From the NCBI RefSeq assembly GCF_020404845.1, contig NZ_JAIOJZ010000027.1:1-64000 (forward strand): DNA of 64,000 nt. The letters are read 5' to 3'. The stretch is from Streptomyces hyderabadensis. GTDB lineage: Bacteria; Actinomycetota; Actinomycetes; Streptomycetales; Streptomycetaceae. Below the pieces are notes generated by a model. That model searched no databases and had not been told where the DNA came from. It saw nothing but the letters and a program-made list of their open reading frames with translations. Of this stretch, positions 34,701 to 43,148 are shown one piece after another. Numbering within the stretch: the first letter of the stretch is position 1; every line of letters begins with the position of its first letter. The translations under genes and the position numbers were made by a program.

Positions 34701-36319
34701 AACATCGACACGGCCGGCCCCTCGCGCAGCAGCCGTACGACACCGGGCAACGACCGCAGCCGCCGCGACCCGTCCCACACCACCACGATGTCCGGATCGG
34801 TGAAGCTGGACCCCTGCGCGCCGCTGCCCTTCTGCTCGGCGGCTTTCTTGCGGGCGTCGAGGATCCGCGTCAGCTCGCCGATGCGGGCGCCGACGGTCTC
34901 GGCGTCGGTGCCGATGAGGATGTTGACGTCCTGGCCCCCGGAGGGCCGCGCGTGCGGCAGCCACCGCACCCAGTCCCACTCACTCTGCGCGGAGTTCTCG
35001 CTCAATACGTAGAACTGCACGTCCATCGGGCTGTGCAGCGCGGCGGTCTGCGCGACGGCCCACCGCCCCAGCGACCGCGCCGAGTCGCCGGGCCCCGCGA
35101 TGCCCACGACGCCGAGGCCGCGCAGCGACAGCGCGACGGGCGCGTCCTCGATCTTCCAGGTGACCTGGCGCCGGTGGTCGTCCTGTTCGGGGTCGTCGAG
35201 CACGACCTCGGACGGCAGCCGCCCGGTCCCCACCCGCAGCAGCAGGTGGTCGCGGTCGGTCCGCCGCCGCTCCCACAGCCGCGTCCGCGGCCCGGTCGCG
35301 ACGGACAGCACGACCGCCGGGTCCGGAATGGCCTGCCGCCGGTCGTCCCGCTCGGCGACCAGCGCGTCCTGCGCGTCCTTCTCGATCCGCGCCTTCTGCT
35401 CCTCGTACTCCTTGACCTGCTTGGCGTGGGACTTGCGGCCGTGCTTCTTGTCGTTGAAGTAGTTGGCGAACAGCAGGATCGGGCTGAGCCCGGCCATGAT
35501 CAGGTAGTACCAGCGCCCGAACACCGCCACCGCGACCACCGCGCCGACGAGCGGCGTCAACGCCATCAGCCAGGGCAGCGGCCGGGCCTCGTACTCGCGG
35601 GGCGGCGAGGGCAGCCGGAAGTTGGTCTGCCGCTCGGCCGGACGCAGCCGGGGCGGCCGGTTGTAGTCCAGCCCGATCCCGTCCTCGGACCACTTGAGCG
35701 CGGCGTTGGGCGGCGCGTACCGGGCCAGCTCGACGAGCGAGTTCCCGACGGCGATCTGCCCCCCGAGCGGCCAGTCGTCCCCTTCCCGGTCCTTGACCGG
35801 CTCCCCGTCGAGGGTGACGGTGTCCTCGTCTCCGTGCACGGCGACCTTGCAGGTGCCGTCGGTGGCGACGGAGAGGGTGAGGGCACGGGCGTCGACCTCG
35901 GGGTCCTCGATCCGTATGTACGCGGCCGGTCCGCTCCCGATGTCGTACTTCCCCACCCCGAGCCGGTGCACGAACCCGGCCCCCGGCCCGCCGACGACCC
36001 GCAACTCCACCAGCCCGGTGGGCTCTCCGGGCAGGCACCCGGACGGATCCTGCAGACTGACGACCGCGCCCTCGCGCAACGGCGACCCGATGACGGTGGC
36101 GGACGGATCGACGGCGTACCCGTCGACGTAGACCAGCGGCGCCCCGCCGGCCGCGGCCTGGCCCTGGTGCCCGATGGGAATGACCTGCGCCCCCGCGACC
36201 CCGACCTGCTTGGCCAGCTCCTGGGCGATGTCCCCGACGGTGGACTCGGCGTCCGCGTCGAGCACGACGTCGGCGGAGCCCCCGCCGTACGGATCGACGA
36301 CGGTCAGAGTCAGTCGCAC
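31742..36319 (-). CDS. eccC: Type VII secretion FtsK/SpoIIIE-family ATPase (EccC/EssC-like)
   Basis: 1525 residues from GTG 36319, which follows GGGGAGGAC. The N-terminus is ubiquitin-like (1-95), then an FHA-like region (about 104-205), two membrane helices (about 247-289) and three P-loop domains. The first has intact Walker A GTTGSGKS (715-722) and Walker B LLIVIDEF. In the second (GGAPRSGRS, about 1052) and third (AGPAKSGRS, about 1347) the Walker Lys is Arg; the second Walker B also lacks the catalytic Glu (LLDRW). It should be the inner-membrane motor that recognises Esx substrates. Fused FHA and ubiquitin-like parts resemble Firmicute EssC. No EccB, EccD, EccE or MycP lies in the window. 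The divergent neighbour is an Esx-type gene. Confidence 0.93.
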   Translation of the reverse strand: MRLTLTVVDPYGGGSADVVLDADAESTVGDIAQELAKQVGVAGAQVIPIGHQGQAAAGGAPLVYVDGYAVDPSATVIGSPLREGAVVSLQDPSGCLPGEPTGLVELRVVGGPGAGFVHRLGVGKYDIGSGPAAYIRIEDPEVDARALTLSVATDGTCKVAVHGDEDTVTLDGEPVKDREGDDWPLGGQIAVGNSLVELARYAPPNAALKWSEDGIGLDYNRPPRLRPAERQTNFRLPSPPREYEARPLPWLMALTPLVGAVVAVAVFGRWYYLIMAGLSPILLFANYFNDKKHGRKSHAKQVKEYEEQKARIEKDAQDALVAERDDRRQAIPDPAVVLSVATGPRTRLWERRRTDRDHLLLRVGTGRLPSEVVLDDPEQDDHRRQVTWKIEDAPVALSLRGLGVVGIAGPGDSARSLGRWAVAQTAALHSPMDVQFYVLSENSAQSEWDWVRWLPHARPSGGQDVNILIGTDAETVGARIGELTRILDARKKAAEQKGSGAQGSSFTDPDIVVVWDGSRRLRSLPGVVRLLREGPAVSMFAVCLDAEERFLPGECQAFVVAEPKAEGGGRQQRDEQPQPAQQVAGGFPSFQAWHTNAPAEPEQRARAEKLRLRVEEAGVERITDVRPDFVTPAWCLRLARSLSALRDISGETEDSALPGASRLLDVLQLEPPTADAISARWRMGGQSTMAVIGESYDGPFGIDMRKDGPHGLIAGTTGSGKSELLQTIVAALAVANTPENMTFVLVDYKGGSAFKDCVKLPHTVGMVTDLDAHLVERALESLGAELKRREHILAAADAKDIEDYQDLVRRDPSHAPVPRLLIVIDEFASMVRDLPDFVTGLVNIAQRGRSLGIHLLLATQRPSGVVSPEIRANTNLRIALRVTDGGESSDVIDSPEAGHISKNTPGRAYVRLGHSSLVPFQSGRVGGRRPGAADPAALAPWVGPLGWEDLGRAALTKPKTESREDDEITDLKVLVDAVREANLAMGIPAQHSPWLPALDETLLLDDIEVPALAGAAPGQLPPAPYGIEDLPSDQARRPVVVDFSTFGHLMIGGAPRSGRSQVLRTIAGSLARTHSTADVHLYGIDCGNGALNALTRLPHCGAVVGRNQTERVVRLVNRLKGELSRRQDLLADAGFADIGEQRASVAEDERLPHIVVLLDRWEGWVPTLGEVDHGSLTDELQTMMREGASVGIHLVLTGDRTLLVGRIATLTEDKYGLRLADRSDFASLGIPARKVPEEIPPGRAFRNEAGTETQFALLSQDTTGQGQAAAITAIGEAATARDADVPRARRPFRVDSLPSRISFPEAWEMRDPEASRSKLWALIGIGGDEIVGFGPDLADGVPSFVIAGPAKSGRSTVLMNVAQSLLAQGTRLVVAAPRQSPVRQLDGTEGVLKVFTGDDIDEDEFEELIDGASLEEPIAVLVDDGEILEDCDAESQMKKIVSRGAERGLALVIAGDEEDVCSGFSGWQVDAKKARRGILLSPQESSSGDLIGLRVSRQMVGGQITPGKGMLHLGDGELRTVVVPG

Positions 36320-36503
36320 GCTTGTCCTCCCCAGGCGAGCCCCCGCGGCCGCTTCCACACCACGGCTCACAGTCCAGGCGACGATATCCGCTGGGTGTCG
36401 CGGTCCGGCAACAGGGCGGTGACCGCACGTTCCCGTTGGCAACGCAGGGATGTGACACCACTGGCCTCCCCCGTAAGCTGCTGCCTCAAGAGCGGACGAT
36501 CAC

Positions 36504-36543
36504 ACCGGTCGTTACATCCGACCGGTCTGACCGGTGCGCCGGT
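36504..36543. promoter_or_regulatory. Cluster of ACCGGT repeats between eccC and the Esx gene
   Basis: ACCGGT occurs at 36504, 36521 and 36530, with GCCGGT at 36538. The last three are spaced 8-9 bp apart. They sit 60-100 bp upstream of ATG 36606. Possible regulator-binding array; no cognate protein identified. Confidence 0.4.
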
Positions 36544-36605
36544 TCGATCCGCAAACGAGGAGCCACGGGGGTTGGCCCTGCGGCGTTGTGAGAGGAAGCG
36601 GCTTC

Positions 36606-36908
36606 ATGGCCAAAGACCTTGACATCACATACCAGGACATGCGGGATGCCGCCAAGCATGTCGTGAAGGAGAAGGAAAAGCTCCAGGAGAAGCTCGACGG
36701 CCTGCGCAAGTACATCGCGAACCTGGTCGAGTCGGGCTATGTCACGAAGTCCTCCTCCAAGGCCTTCGACGACAACTTCGACGAGTTCACCCGCGGCGCC
36801 AAGGACACCCTCGACGGCCTCGACGGCATGGGCGACTACCTCACCACGGCCGCCGACAAGTTCGAGCAGATCGACGAGGAACTGGCGAAGCAGGCACGGA
36901 GCAAGTAG
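36606..36908 (+). CDS. WXG100-like (Esx) small protein
   Basis: 100 residues, all helical with a central turn at SGYVTKSSSKAF, where the usual WXG is replaced. The C-terminal half ends YLTTAADKFEQIDEELAKQA, containing FEQID in the position of the YxxxD/E export motif. ATG 36606 begins MAKDLDITY with AGAGGAAG upstream. It is divergent from eccC, so it is a probable substrate or structural Esx protein of that motor. Confidence 0.8.
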   Translation: MAKDLDITYQDMRDAAKHVVKEKEKLQEKLDGLRKYIANLVESGYVTKSSSKAFDDNFDEFTRGAKDTLDGLDGMGDYLTTAADKFEQIDEELAKQARSK

Positions 36909-36980
36909 GGCCACACCGCCCGTCCGGTACGCGCGGTCTCCCCGTCGTGTGCCGGGCGGGTGACGGCTCGACGGCGCCGG

Positions 36981-37664
36981 TCAGCCGTCCGGGGACGGTC
37001 GGCGGAGTGCGTGCATGTGGAGGGCGCTTCGAGGCTCTTCCGTCTCGACCCGCAGCCAGGAACCGTCCCGGAAGCGGATCAGCAGCGTCGTGGTCGCGAA
37101 CTCCCCGGCGAAAGGGTCGACCAGAGCTGCCTCGGTGACCGGTAGGCGTGCGACGACCCGCATATGCTTCTCGCGCCCCACGCTGACGCGCCGGGGCGGG
37201 GCCGCCAGCACGATTCCCTCGGGTGTCGCCAGCAGAAGCCGCTGGTGGTGCGGTGAGTGGCCGTACCAGTCCAACAGGAACTGCCCGGCGTCGCCGTGCC
37301 AGTTTCCGTCGAAGACTCTGTCGAGCCCGTACTCGTCGGCCACGGCCCTCCGGCGGGTCCTCTCGTCCGTGCTCTTGGCCCGTAGACGGGTCCTTTCGCC
37401 CTTCGGGGCGAGAGAGCGCATGACCGAGTCCTCCATGGCGGCCAGTAGTCCAAGGAGAAGGGCGATCGGTATGAACGGCGCCTTGAGCACCGCACCGATC
37501 ATGCCCAGTGCAGGCACTCTTCCGGGACGCAGCCGGGGGTTGCCCGCGGCCGCGTACACGTCGGCGGGAGGCCGTGGAATCGCGTCGATCGTGCACCACT
37601 CGCCCGCTTCGATGTGAATGCCGAGCCGTTCTGCAGAATTGTGCTGTTTCCGCCTGGGGGCCAC
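36981..37664 (-). CDS. Hypothetical membrane protein
   Basis: 227 residues. One hydrophobic segment at about 54-76 (PALGMIGAVLKAPFIPIALL and following) precedes a soluble part with LLLATPEGIVLAAPPRRVSV and RFRDGSWLRVETEE. The latter resembles a bacterial PH-like strand pattern also present in the next gene. Not recognised otherwise. It is the last gene of the minus-strand accessory block. Confidence 0.6.
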   Translation of the reverse strand: MAPRRKQHNSAERLGIHIEAGEWCTIDAIPRPPADVYAAAGNPRLRPGRVPALGMIGAVLKAPFIPIALLLGLLAAMEDSVMRSLAPKGERTRLRAKSTDERTRRRAVADEYGLDRVFDGNWHGDAGQFLLDWYGHSPHHQRLLLATPEGIVLAAPPRRVSVGREKHMRVVARLPVTEAALVDPFAGEFATTTLLIRFRDGSWLRVETEEPRSALHMHALRRPSPDG

Positions 37665-37769
37665 GGGGTGATCTCCTCGTCTGCACGGCAGGGACGGCGA
37701 CGGCTCGGGAGCTACGGACGGGCGAGCCGACGTTTGATGGGGGCGGTGTGCGCCGGATGCCGGCGCGAA

Positions 37770-38744
37770 CTAGCTCGGTGACGCCTTGGCCGACGCAGGC
37801 GTCCCTCTGAACAGGCTCTTCCACAGCCACAGGCCTTCGACGGACAGGTCTTCCAAGTGATAGTCGACCATGTCCACTTCTCGTCCCTCGGCGTCGACGA
37901 TCCTCTCCTGGGGGTGAATGCCGTAGAAGGAAACGGCTGTGCCCGGAGCCAGCACCTCGATGCGGTAGCACCCGCAATCGTTCCTGACGACCAGGGGAGG
38001 CGCGGCGTCAGGGCCGTGGTTGGCTGCGAAGGTCTCGGCGGCCTCACGAATTTCAGGTGGCAGAGCGTCCGACGGCACGACGTCGGACCGATCCGCTAGA
38101 TGCTGCATGGGAAACACGCGCCATGGGGAGTACAGGCGGCACCAGGAACCGTCCGTGAAAACCACCTTGAAGTCATCACCGCCCTTGAAATTCTGCCGGT
38201 CGACCCGCTGGATGTCTGAACGCGGGAGCTCCCACAGAAGTTCGTCCTCGACAGGAAGCTCGTGACACCTGCGCTCGTTGAAGGGCAGACCCACGATGAC
38301 CACGCGACGGTCCGTGACGATCAAGTGCGTGCGATAGCGCCTCTGGTCCGAGCGAGCCGGATCCAGTTGCCAGGGCAGACTGCGAGCGACGGTTCCGGGG
38401 GCGGCCCACAGGACCGGGAAGTCCTCGAGTTCGTCGGCACGGTCCGCAGCGGAACGAGGCACCGATGAGGTCTTGACGGTGCTCCCGGACGGCAGGGCGG
38501 CGACTATGAGCGCCCCTACGGCCAGCGCCGAGATCCTCAGCACGGCCAATACCGCCCCGAATCCGGTCGACCGCACGTTGTGCACTGGCCCCGCGGGCCA
38601 ACCGTCGAGCTCTCCTTGAATGTCGTTGCGCTCTTCGTCCCGGAACCATCGCCTGCCTCTGACCCGCATGGCAGCGCCCGTGGCGAAGGTGACGGGGACC
38701 CGGGCGAGTACGGTCTCGCCCGGACCGGGCATCCAGATTCCCAT
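37770..38744 (-). CDS. Hypothetical membrane protein (PH-like; intact copy of a duplicated gene)
   Basis: 324 residues from ATG 38744, which has AGGAG upstream on the minus strand. One membrane helix lies near 68-88 (AVLAVLRISALAVGALIVAA). The soluble part contains IVTDRRVVIVGLPF and VVFTDGSWCRLYSPW, reminiscent of PH-like domains. A decayed relative lies at 42707-43120. Function unknown; its place among type VII cassette genes suggests an accessory role. Confidence 0.65.
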   Translation of the reverse strand: MGIWMPGPGETVLARVPVTFATGAAMRVRGRRWFRDEERNDIQGELDGWPAGPVHNVRSTGFGAVLAVLRISALAVGALIVAALPSGSTVKTSSVPRSAADRADELEDFPVLWAAPGTVARSLPWQLDPARSDQRRYRTHLIVTDRRVVIVGLPFNERRCHELPVEDELLWELPRSDIQRVDRQNFKGGDDFKVVFTDGSWCRLYSPWRVFPMQHLADRSDVVPSDALPPEIREAAETFAANHGPDAAPPLVVRNDCGCYRIEVLAPGTAVSFYGIHPQERIVDAEGREVDMVDYHLEDLSVEGLWLWKSLFRGTPASAKASPS

Positions 38745-38787
38745 GTGATCCACTCCTGATTCGTCGAGTTCGCTGGTGTCGGGTCGC

Positions 38788-39435
38788 TCACCGGCGGCCG
38801 GGAGGATCCCGCGGGGGTGGTGGAACGAGTCGGCTGCCCAGTGCACCAGGCCGCTGTGCGACGGCCTGACGGTTCCCGCGTACGCCGAGAACGGCCGCGC
38901 GGAGCACACACGCGGTGAAGGCGACGTTCACGCCGGCCGCCGCCCAGACCCATCTGGCGGGGTGCGGAGCGCTCCAACTGGGCGGTACCTCTCCTTCGGG
39001 GTCGTGGAAGACCCGGACGCGGTCGCCGGGCCGTGCGCCACGGCAGCCACCGGCCGGGCCCGCGAGCACGGCGCCGTCGTTCCCACGCAGCTCACACGTC
39101 GAGTTGACCCTCGTCTGCTCCGTGGACGCCACTACGGCGTCGATCCATGCGCCGCGCTTTTGCAGAGCCCGGTCCTGGATGAGGAACAGACCGAGGACGA
39201 AGAGCGCTGCGGCGCACAGGAGGAAAAGGAGCGCCAGGACCAGTCGCTGATCGGTGTGGACCGCGACGAGCCACAGCAGTCCCAGCGCGACCGCCAGACC
39301 GGGAAGAACGAGCCAGCGGCCGACGAGCCCGGAGACCATGGCGCCGTCCAGGACGGTCAGAAGGCTCACGCCCGTGTAGAAGAACGGGGCGGAGTGACGC
39401 TGCCCCAGACGGTCGAGCCACGCGGGTCCCGCCAT
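38788..39435 (-). CDS. Hypothetical multi-pass membrane protein with CELR/DPEG motifs
   Basis: 215 residues, two to three membrane helices at the N-terminus and one near the C-terminus. An intervening segment has AVVAS, CELRGNDG, a later GC and RVFHDPEGEVPP. The same motif order occurs in the protein at 50537. ATG 39435 overlaps the stop of the upstream gene (ATGA). It is the last gene of cassette C. Confidence 0.65.
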   Translation of the reverse strand: MAGPAWLDRLGQRHSAPFFYTGVSLLTVLDGAMVSGLVGRWLVLPGLAVALGLLWLVAVHTDQRLVLALLFLLCAAALFVLGLFLIQDRALQKRGAWIDAVVASTEQTRVNSTCELRGNDGAVLAGPAGGCRGARPGDRVRVFHDPEGEVPPSWSAPHPARWVWAAAGVNVAFTACVLRAAVLGVRGNRQAVAQRPGALGSRLVPPPPRDPPGRR

Positions 39436-40202
39436 CAGCGGGCGGTGAGGAGGGGCCAGGTCTTCTCCTCCGAGATCCTCGCCCGGGCCTCTCGCAACGC
39501 CCAGGTGTAGTGCCGCAGACCCTTGCCCACACCCCAGAGGCCGACAGCGGCGATCGCGGTGCCCGCGCCTGCCACGGCCACCTGGCTGTAGGCACCGCCG
39601 TCCTCCTGGCCGAGGCCCCCCACGAGGGCCACCAGGACCAGGACCACCCCGACCAGGAGCGGCGCGACGGGCGCCGCCATCCACATCAGTGACTTGCCGG
39701 ACAGGTACACCAGGTACCGGCGTCCGTCCAGGGGAACGGTGTTCTTCCAGGGCTGCCCCGCCCGCATCAGGTCCCAGGTCGAGGCGAGGGGCTGCGGGAT
39801 GTTCCCGGGAGGCAGTGCGCGAGCCGGCGGCAGGCGGTCGAGCGCCGTCCACGCCTCCAGCAGCCGGTGCGCGGCGCGGCCCCGCCGTACCAGGCGCGCG
39901 AACGCCGCGAGGGCGGCTCCCGCTGCGAGGAGCGCGACGAGCACGAGCACGACCGTCACGAGCAGGTCGGCGTCTGCGGCATCTTCCAGGCCGAGATACC
40001 AGCCGAGGCCGGCCCATGCGAAGAACCAGCCGCCCGCGACCACCACTGCGGCCAGCCAGGCCCACACCATGTTCCGCAGCGCCATGCTGCGCGAGGTCAG
40101 GACATCCGCTGCGGCGGCCCGGGCGGTCAGGAGCGCGGCACGGTCGTACCAGCTCAGTGTCCGCGGGTCCGGGGGCAGGTCGGGCGGGGTTCCGGGGTTC
40201 AT
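39435..40202 (-). CDS. Hypothetical four-helix membrane protein (cassette C)
   Basis: 255 residues with four hydrophobic segments, two near 45-65 and 80-100 and two near 170-215. The loop between has PWKNTVPLDGRRYLVYLSG. ATG 40202 overlaps the stop of the upstream gene and its own stop overlaps the next start, so translation is coupled across three genes. No family recognised. Confidence 0.65.
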   Translation of the reverse strand: MNPGTPPDLPPDPRTLSWYDRAALLTARAAAADVLTSRSMALRNMVWAWLAAVVVAGGWFFAWAGLGWYLGLEDAADADLLVTVVLVLVALLAAGAALAAFARLVRRGRAAHRLLEAWTALDRLPPARALPPGNIPQPLASTWDLMRAGQPWKNTVPLDGRRYLVYLSGKSLMWMAAPVAPLLVGVVLVLVALVGGLGQEDGGAYSQVAVAGAGTAIAAVGLWGVGKGLRHYTWALREARARISEEKTWPLLTAR

Positions 40203-40903
40203 GACGACGCACCGTCCTCGGCGGGTTCCGGTTGTTCGAGAAAGGTCGACTTCCCGGCGATCAGGGCCACGATGCTCGCCATGGCCAGCACCTGTTCGGC
40301 GTCCAGGCAGGTGCCCACGACCATGAGCCCACGCCCGCCACCGGGAGGACAGGCCAGGCAGACGGCGAGTCCGAGTTTCGCCAGTGGGCGGGCCGCCCGG
40401 GCCGCCGGGGGGTCCGGGAAGAGTTCCGTCCTGTCGGCCGAGAGCAGTTCCGGCTGGGAGATGATCCCCATGCCGATTCCCATCGCGGTGGGGAAGGACT
40501 CGGTGTACACCTGCCGTCCCCGCAGTTCCTGGCCGAAGTGCCGCGCGAGTACCTCGCCGAGGTCGACGTCCTGGTTGCTCGGGCCCACGTCGACGACTCC
40601 GGCGCTGATCTGCCATACGGCCCTGCCGTACTCGCCCTCCGGTACCGCGACGACGCCGTGGGTGATCACGCCTTGGGCGAGGAGGACCCGCCGCCATGCC
40701 ATCAGCGCGTCGGTGTACTCCTGACGCGGACCGGCGGCCTTGTGCGGGTAGCTCCGGTTGATCAGGTCGGCGCAGCGGGTTCGTGCGGCCTCTTCGTCGT
40801 CGCCGTCGGCGAGCAGGTCGAACCAGTCGGTCGGCGCGTACAGCTGGACGGAGCCGAGCGGGTGCCGCAGCGGGGAGGTACTGAGGGGAGGGGAGGCAGT
40901 CAT
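40199..40903 (-). CDS. Hypothetical cytosolic protein, 'DWF' family (cassette C)
   Basis: 234 residues, no membrane segment. VQLYAPTDWFDL at about 18-29 aligns by eye with the N-terminal motifs of the proteins at 43149, 43739 and 63565. The remainder has alternating strands and helices, including VYTESFPTAMGIGMGI. ATG 40903 starts the frame; ATGA overlap with the next gene. It could be a substrate chaperone or adaptor for the WXG protein upstream (inference). Confidence 0.65.
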   Translation of the reverse strand: MTASPPLSTSPLRHPLGSVQLYAPTDWFDLLADGDDEEAARTRCADLINRSYPHKAAGPRQEYTDALMAWRRVLLAQGVITHGVVAVPEGEYGRAVWQISAGVVDVGPSNQDVDLGEVLARHFGQELRGRQVYTESFPTAMGIGMGIISQPELLSADRTELFPDPPAARAARPLAKLGLAVCLACPPGGGRGLMVVGTCLDAEQVLAMASIVALIAGKSTFLEQPEPAEDGASS

Positions 40904-40972
40904 GTCAGGCCATTCTGAACGCACGATCGCGGGGTGCAGGCGTCCGGGGTCGTCGACCGGCCGGGTGCGAGG

Positions 40973-42244
40973 TCATGTCTTGTCCCTGAGGGGCGCCGGC
41001 GTGAGGGCATCGGGCCACACGTCCTCGCCCGGCCCCTTCGTCTGGTCACCCGGGACGACGTATTTCCCGAGGTCCCACATCAGCTGAGCTCCTCCGCCGG
41101 GACCGAGAGCGGCGGTGTTGGCACCCCAGTTGGCACCGAACTGGGCGACCTTCAATCCGAATTCGGTCCCCTCCAGCACGTGGCCGGGCTGGGTGAGGAC
41201 CCCGCGGAAGAATCCGTAGGGCGAGGCCCCGGCCATCCTGCCGAGCTGGCTGCCGACCTTGTACGCGCCGAACCCGAAGGTCAGCGCGGCGGCGTCGGCG
41301 ATCACCGTGGGGTCGGTCAGCGCGTCGACGAAGCTTCCGGACTCCCCGACCTTCTGCAGGTAGTGGGAACCGAGGGCGACGGCGCCGAGGATCAGTGCCG
41401 GTGCGGCCAGGAACTGCAGCCCGGGGACCAGCGACAGCAGGCCGAGCACCGTGCTGGCGAACCCGGCGATGTTGCCGATTATCTCGAAGACCCAGGCGTA
41501 CTCCTTGAGGAAGTCCTTGAGGTTGTCGAGGATCTCCTCGCCCAGCTCGGCGGCCATCTTCGCGAAGTCCGCGAGGGCATCGCCGAGCTTGTCCCAGATT
41601 CCCGGTTCGTTGGGCGCGATGTCCATCGCGTGCTTGAGCCGGTCGGCGACCGCACCGCCTTCCTCGATGTAACGTTCCCGCAGCCGCTCGGCCCGGCCGC
41701 GTATCTCCTCCAGGTCGGCGTTGGCAGCGTGCAGCGACTTCTCCGTGCCGCTGCGCTTCTCCTCCTGCCGCTCCCGCTTAGCCTTCTCCTCGTGCGTCTG
41801 GTCGCCCAGCCTCTCGGCGAACCCGGGCTTGGGCGGCATGCCGTCCAGTTCGCGTTGGAGGCCGGCCGCCCGGTCCTTGGCGTCCTGCGCCTCCCTCTCC
41901 AGCTTCTCCGCGAGAGCCTGGCGCTCACGCATGTAGCGCGCCCAGTCGTCCAGGGCCTGCCCGGCGTCGGTGAACGAGTCCCGTGCGTCGTTGACCTTGG
42001 GCCGGAAGTCGTCGTGGAACTGCTCACGGAATGCCTCGGCGGCCTTGCCCTTCCACTCCCCGCGGCCGGTGCCGTTCAGGACCTGCGCGATGTCGCGCAG
42101 CGTCTTTCCCGTCCTGACCACGATCTCCGCGACGTGCGCGGCGTCCGCCTGGTTGCCGGGGCAGGGGCAGAACCCGATCGCGGGAAAGCGTGCGTCGGCG
42201 GCGGGGTCCGGACGCAGCCAGCCGGGCTGGGAGTAGTCCGTCAT
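40973..42244 (-). CDS. Large WXG-domain type VII secretion-associated protein (cassette C)
   Basis: 423 residues. The N-terminal helical region contains GEWKGKAAEAF (WXG-type turn at about 66) and a long charged coiled coil to about 200. A hydrophobic segment follows (FEIIGNIAGFASTVLGLLSL with AAPALILGAVALG), then a C-terminal region without a recognised toxin motif. ATG 42244 overlaps the stop of the small Esx-like gene upstream. The layout matches LXG/WXG type VII substrates. Confidence 0.75.
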   Translation of the reverse strand: MTDYSQPGWLRPDPAADARFPAIGFCPCPGNQADAAHVAEIVVRTGKTLRDIAQVLNGTGRGEWKGKAAEAFREQFHDDFRPKVNDARDSFTDAGQALDDWARYMRERQALAEKLEREAQDAKDRAAGLQRELDGMPPKPGFAERLGDQTHEEKAKRERQEEKRSGTEKSLHAANADLEEIRGRAERLRERYIEEGGAVADRLKHAMDIAPNEPGIWDKLGDALADFAKMAAELGEEILDNLKDFLKEYAWVFEIIGNIAGFASTVLGLLSLVPGLQFLAAPALILGAVALGSHYLQKVGESGSFVDALTDPTVIADAAALTFGFGAYKVGSQLGRMAGASPYGFFRGVLTQPGHVLEGTEFGLKVAQFGANWGANTAALGPGGGAQLMWDLGKYVVPGDQTKGPGEDVWPDALTPAPLRDKT

Positions 42245-42552
42245 CGCTGACCGCCCTTTCCGCTCCGGGCCTTTTCCAGCTCCCGCGCGAACTGCTCGTC
42301 GGTCTCCTCGAAGGTCTTCTTGATCTGCCCCAGTGCTTTCGCCGCGGACTTCGAGAACTTGGACATCTGTTTGATGCCGTAGGACCACTCGTCGCCGAAG
42401 TCGTCCATCCGCTTCGCGAGCTTGAAGACACCCATCGCGGCGCCGTCCACGTCTTCCATCTCACGGCAGGGCGCCGCCATCACCTCGTGGATGTCGCGGA
42501 TGTCCTTCTGAGTCTTCTCCAGCATCTCGAAGTCGATGTACAGGTCACCCAT
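42241..42552 (-). CDS. Small Esx-like partner protein (cassette C)
   Basis: 103 residues, helical. DEWSYG in the centre resembles a WxxG turn. The C-terminus carries FEETDEQFARELEKA, an aromatic-xxx-Asp export-type motif. GGGGGAG precedes ATG 42552. It overlaps and precedes the large WXG gene. Confidence 0.75.
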   Translation of the reverse strand: MGDLYIDFEMLEKTQKDIRDIHEVMAAPCREMEDVDGAAMGVFKLAKRMDDFGDEWSYGIKQMSKFSKSAAKALGQIKKTFEETDEQFARELEKARSGKGGQR

Positions 42553-42706
42553 GAACTCCCCCGCCCCTGCAGTCGTTACTGCCTCGCTCGTCCCAACCAA
42601 CGCTATACAGCCGGGACGTGGGAAGTCCGAGCGGGGGGCCGTTACGGACCGCACTGGCCGGCAGTCCTCCGCACCGACTGAGCAGGGAAGTAACCGGAGG
42701 TTCCGT

Positions 42707-43120
42707 ATGCCACGCGGCGATCCGTGATGATCAAGTGTGTGCGATGGCGCCCCTGGTCCGAGCGATGGCGCCGGGTGCGGCCCACAAGACGGGAAGTCCT
42801 CGAGTTCGTCGGCATGGTCCGCGGCGCTACGCGGCACCGACGAGGTCTTGAATCCTCTGCCGGAAGGGAGGGCGGCCACCATGAGCGCCCCTATGACTAG
42901 CGCCGAGATCCTCAGTATGGCCAACACCGTGCCAACGCCGGTCGACCGTGCGCCGCACACCGGCCCCGCAGGCCAGTCGTCCAGCTCTCCCTGAATGTCG
43001 TTGCGCTCTTCATCCCGAAATCACCGTCTGCCTCTGACTCGCATGGCAGTTCCTGTGGCGAAGGTGACGGGGACTCGATCCGAGAAGCGTCTCTTCCGGC
43101 CTGCGCTTCCGGATCCCCAT
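42707..43120 (-). pseudogene. Decayed paralog of the 37770-38744 gene
   Basis: The minus strand starts MGIRKRRPEETLLGS, like MGIWMPGPGETVLAR of the intact gene. It then needs a frame change to read VRSTG-like, LRISALVIGALMVAALPSG and KTSSVPRSAADHADELEDFP. An internal deletion of about 40 bp follows, and homology ends near 42707 (GATCCGTGATGATCAAGTG), leaving out the C-terminal half. It lies between cassettes B and C. Confidence 0.8.
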
Positions 43121-43148
43121 GTGAGTCACTTCCGCCTCGTTAAATTCG

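Noticed and set aside
31784..36622. Long plus-strand frames opposite eccC
   Set aside because: Shadows; eccC carries consistent FtsK motifs along its full length.
36916..36959. CCGCCCG/CGGGCGG hairpin after the Esx gene as terminator
   Set aside because: Seven pairs with a 30-base loop, weaker than other hairpins in the window.
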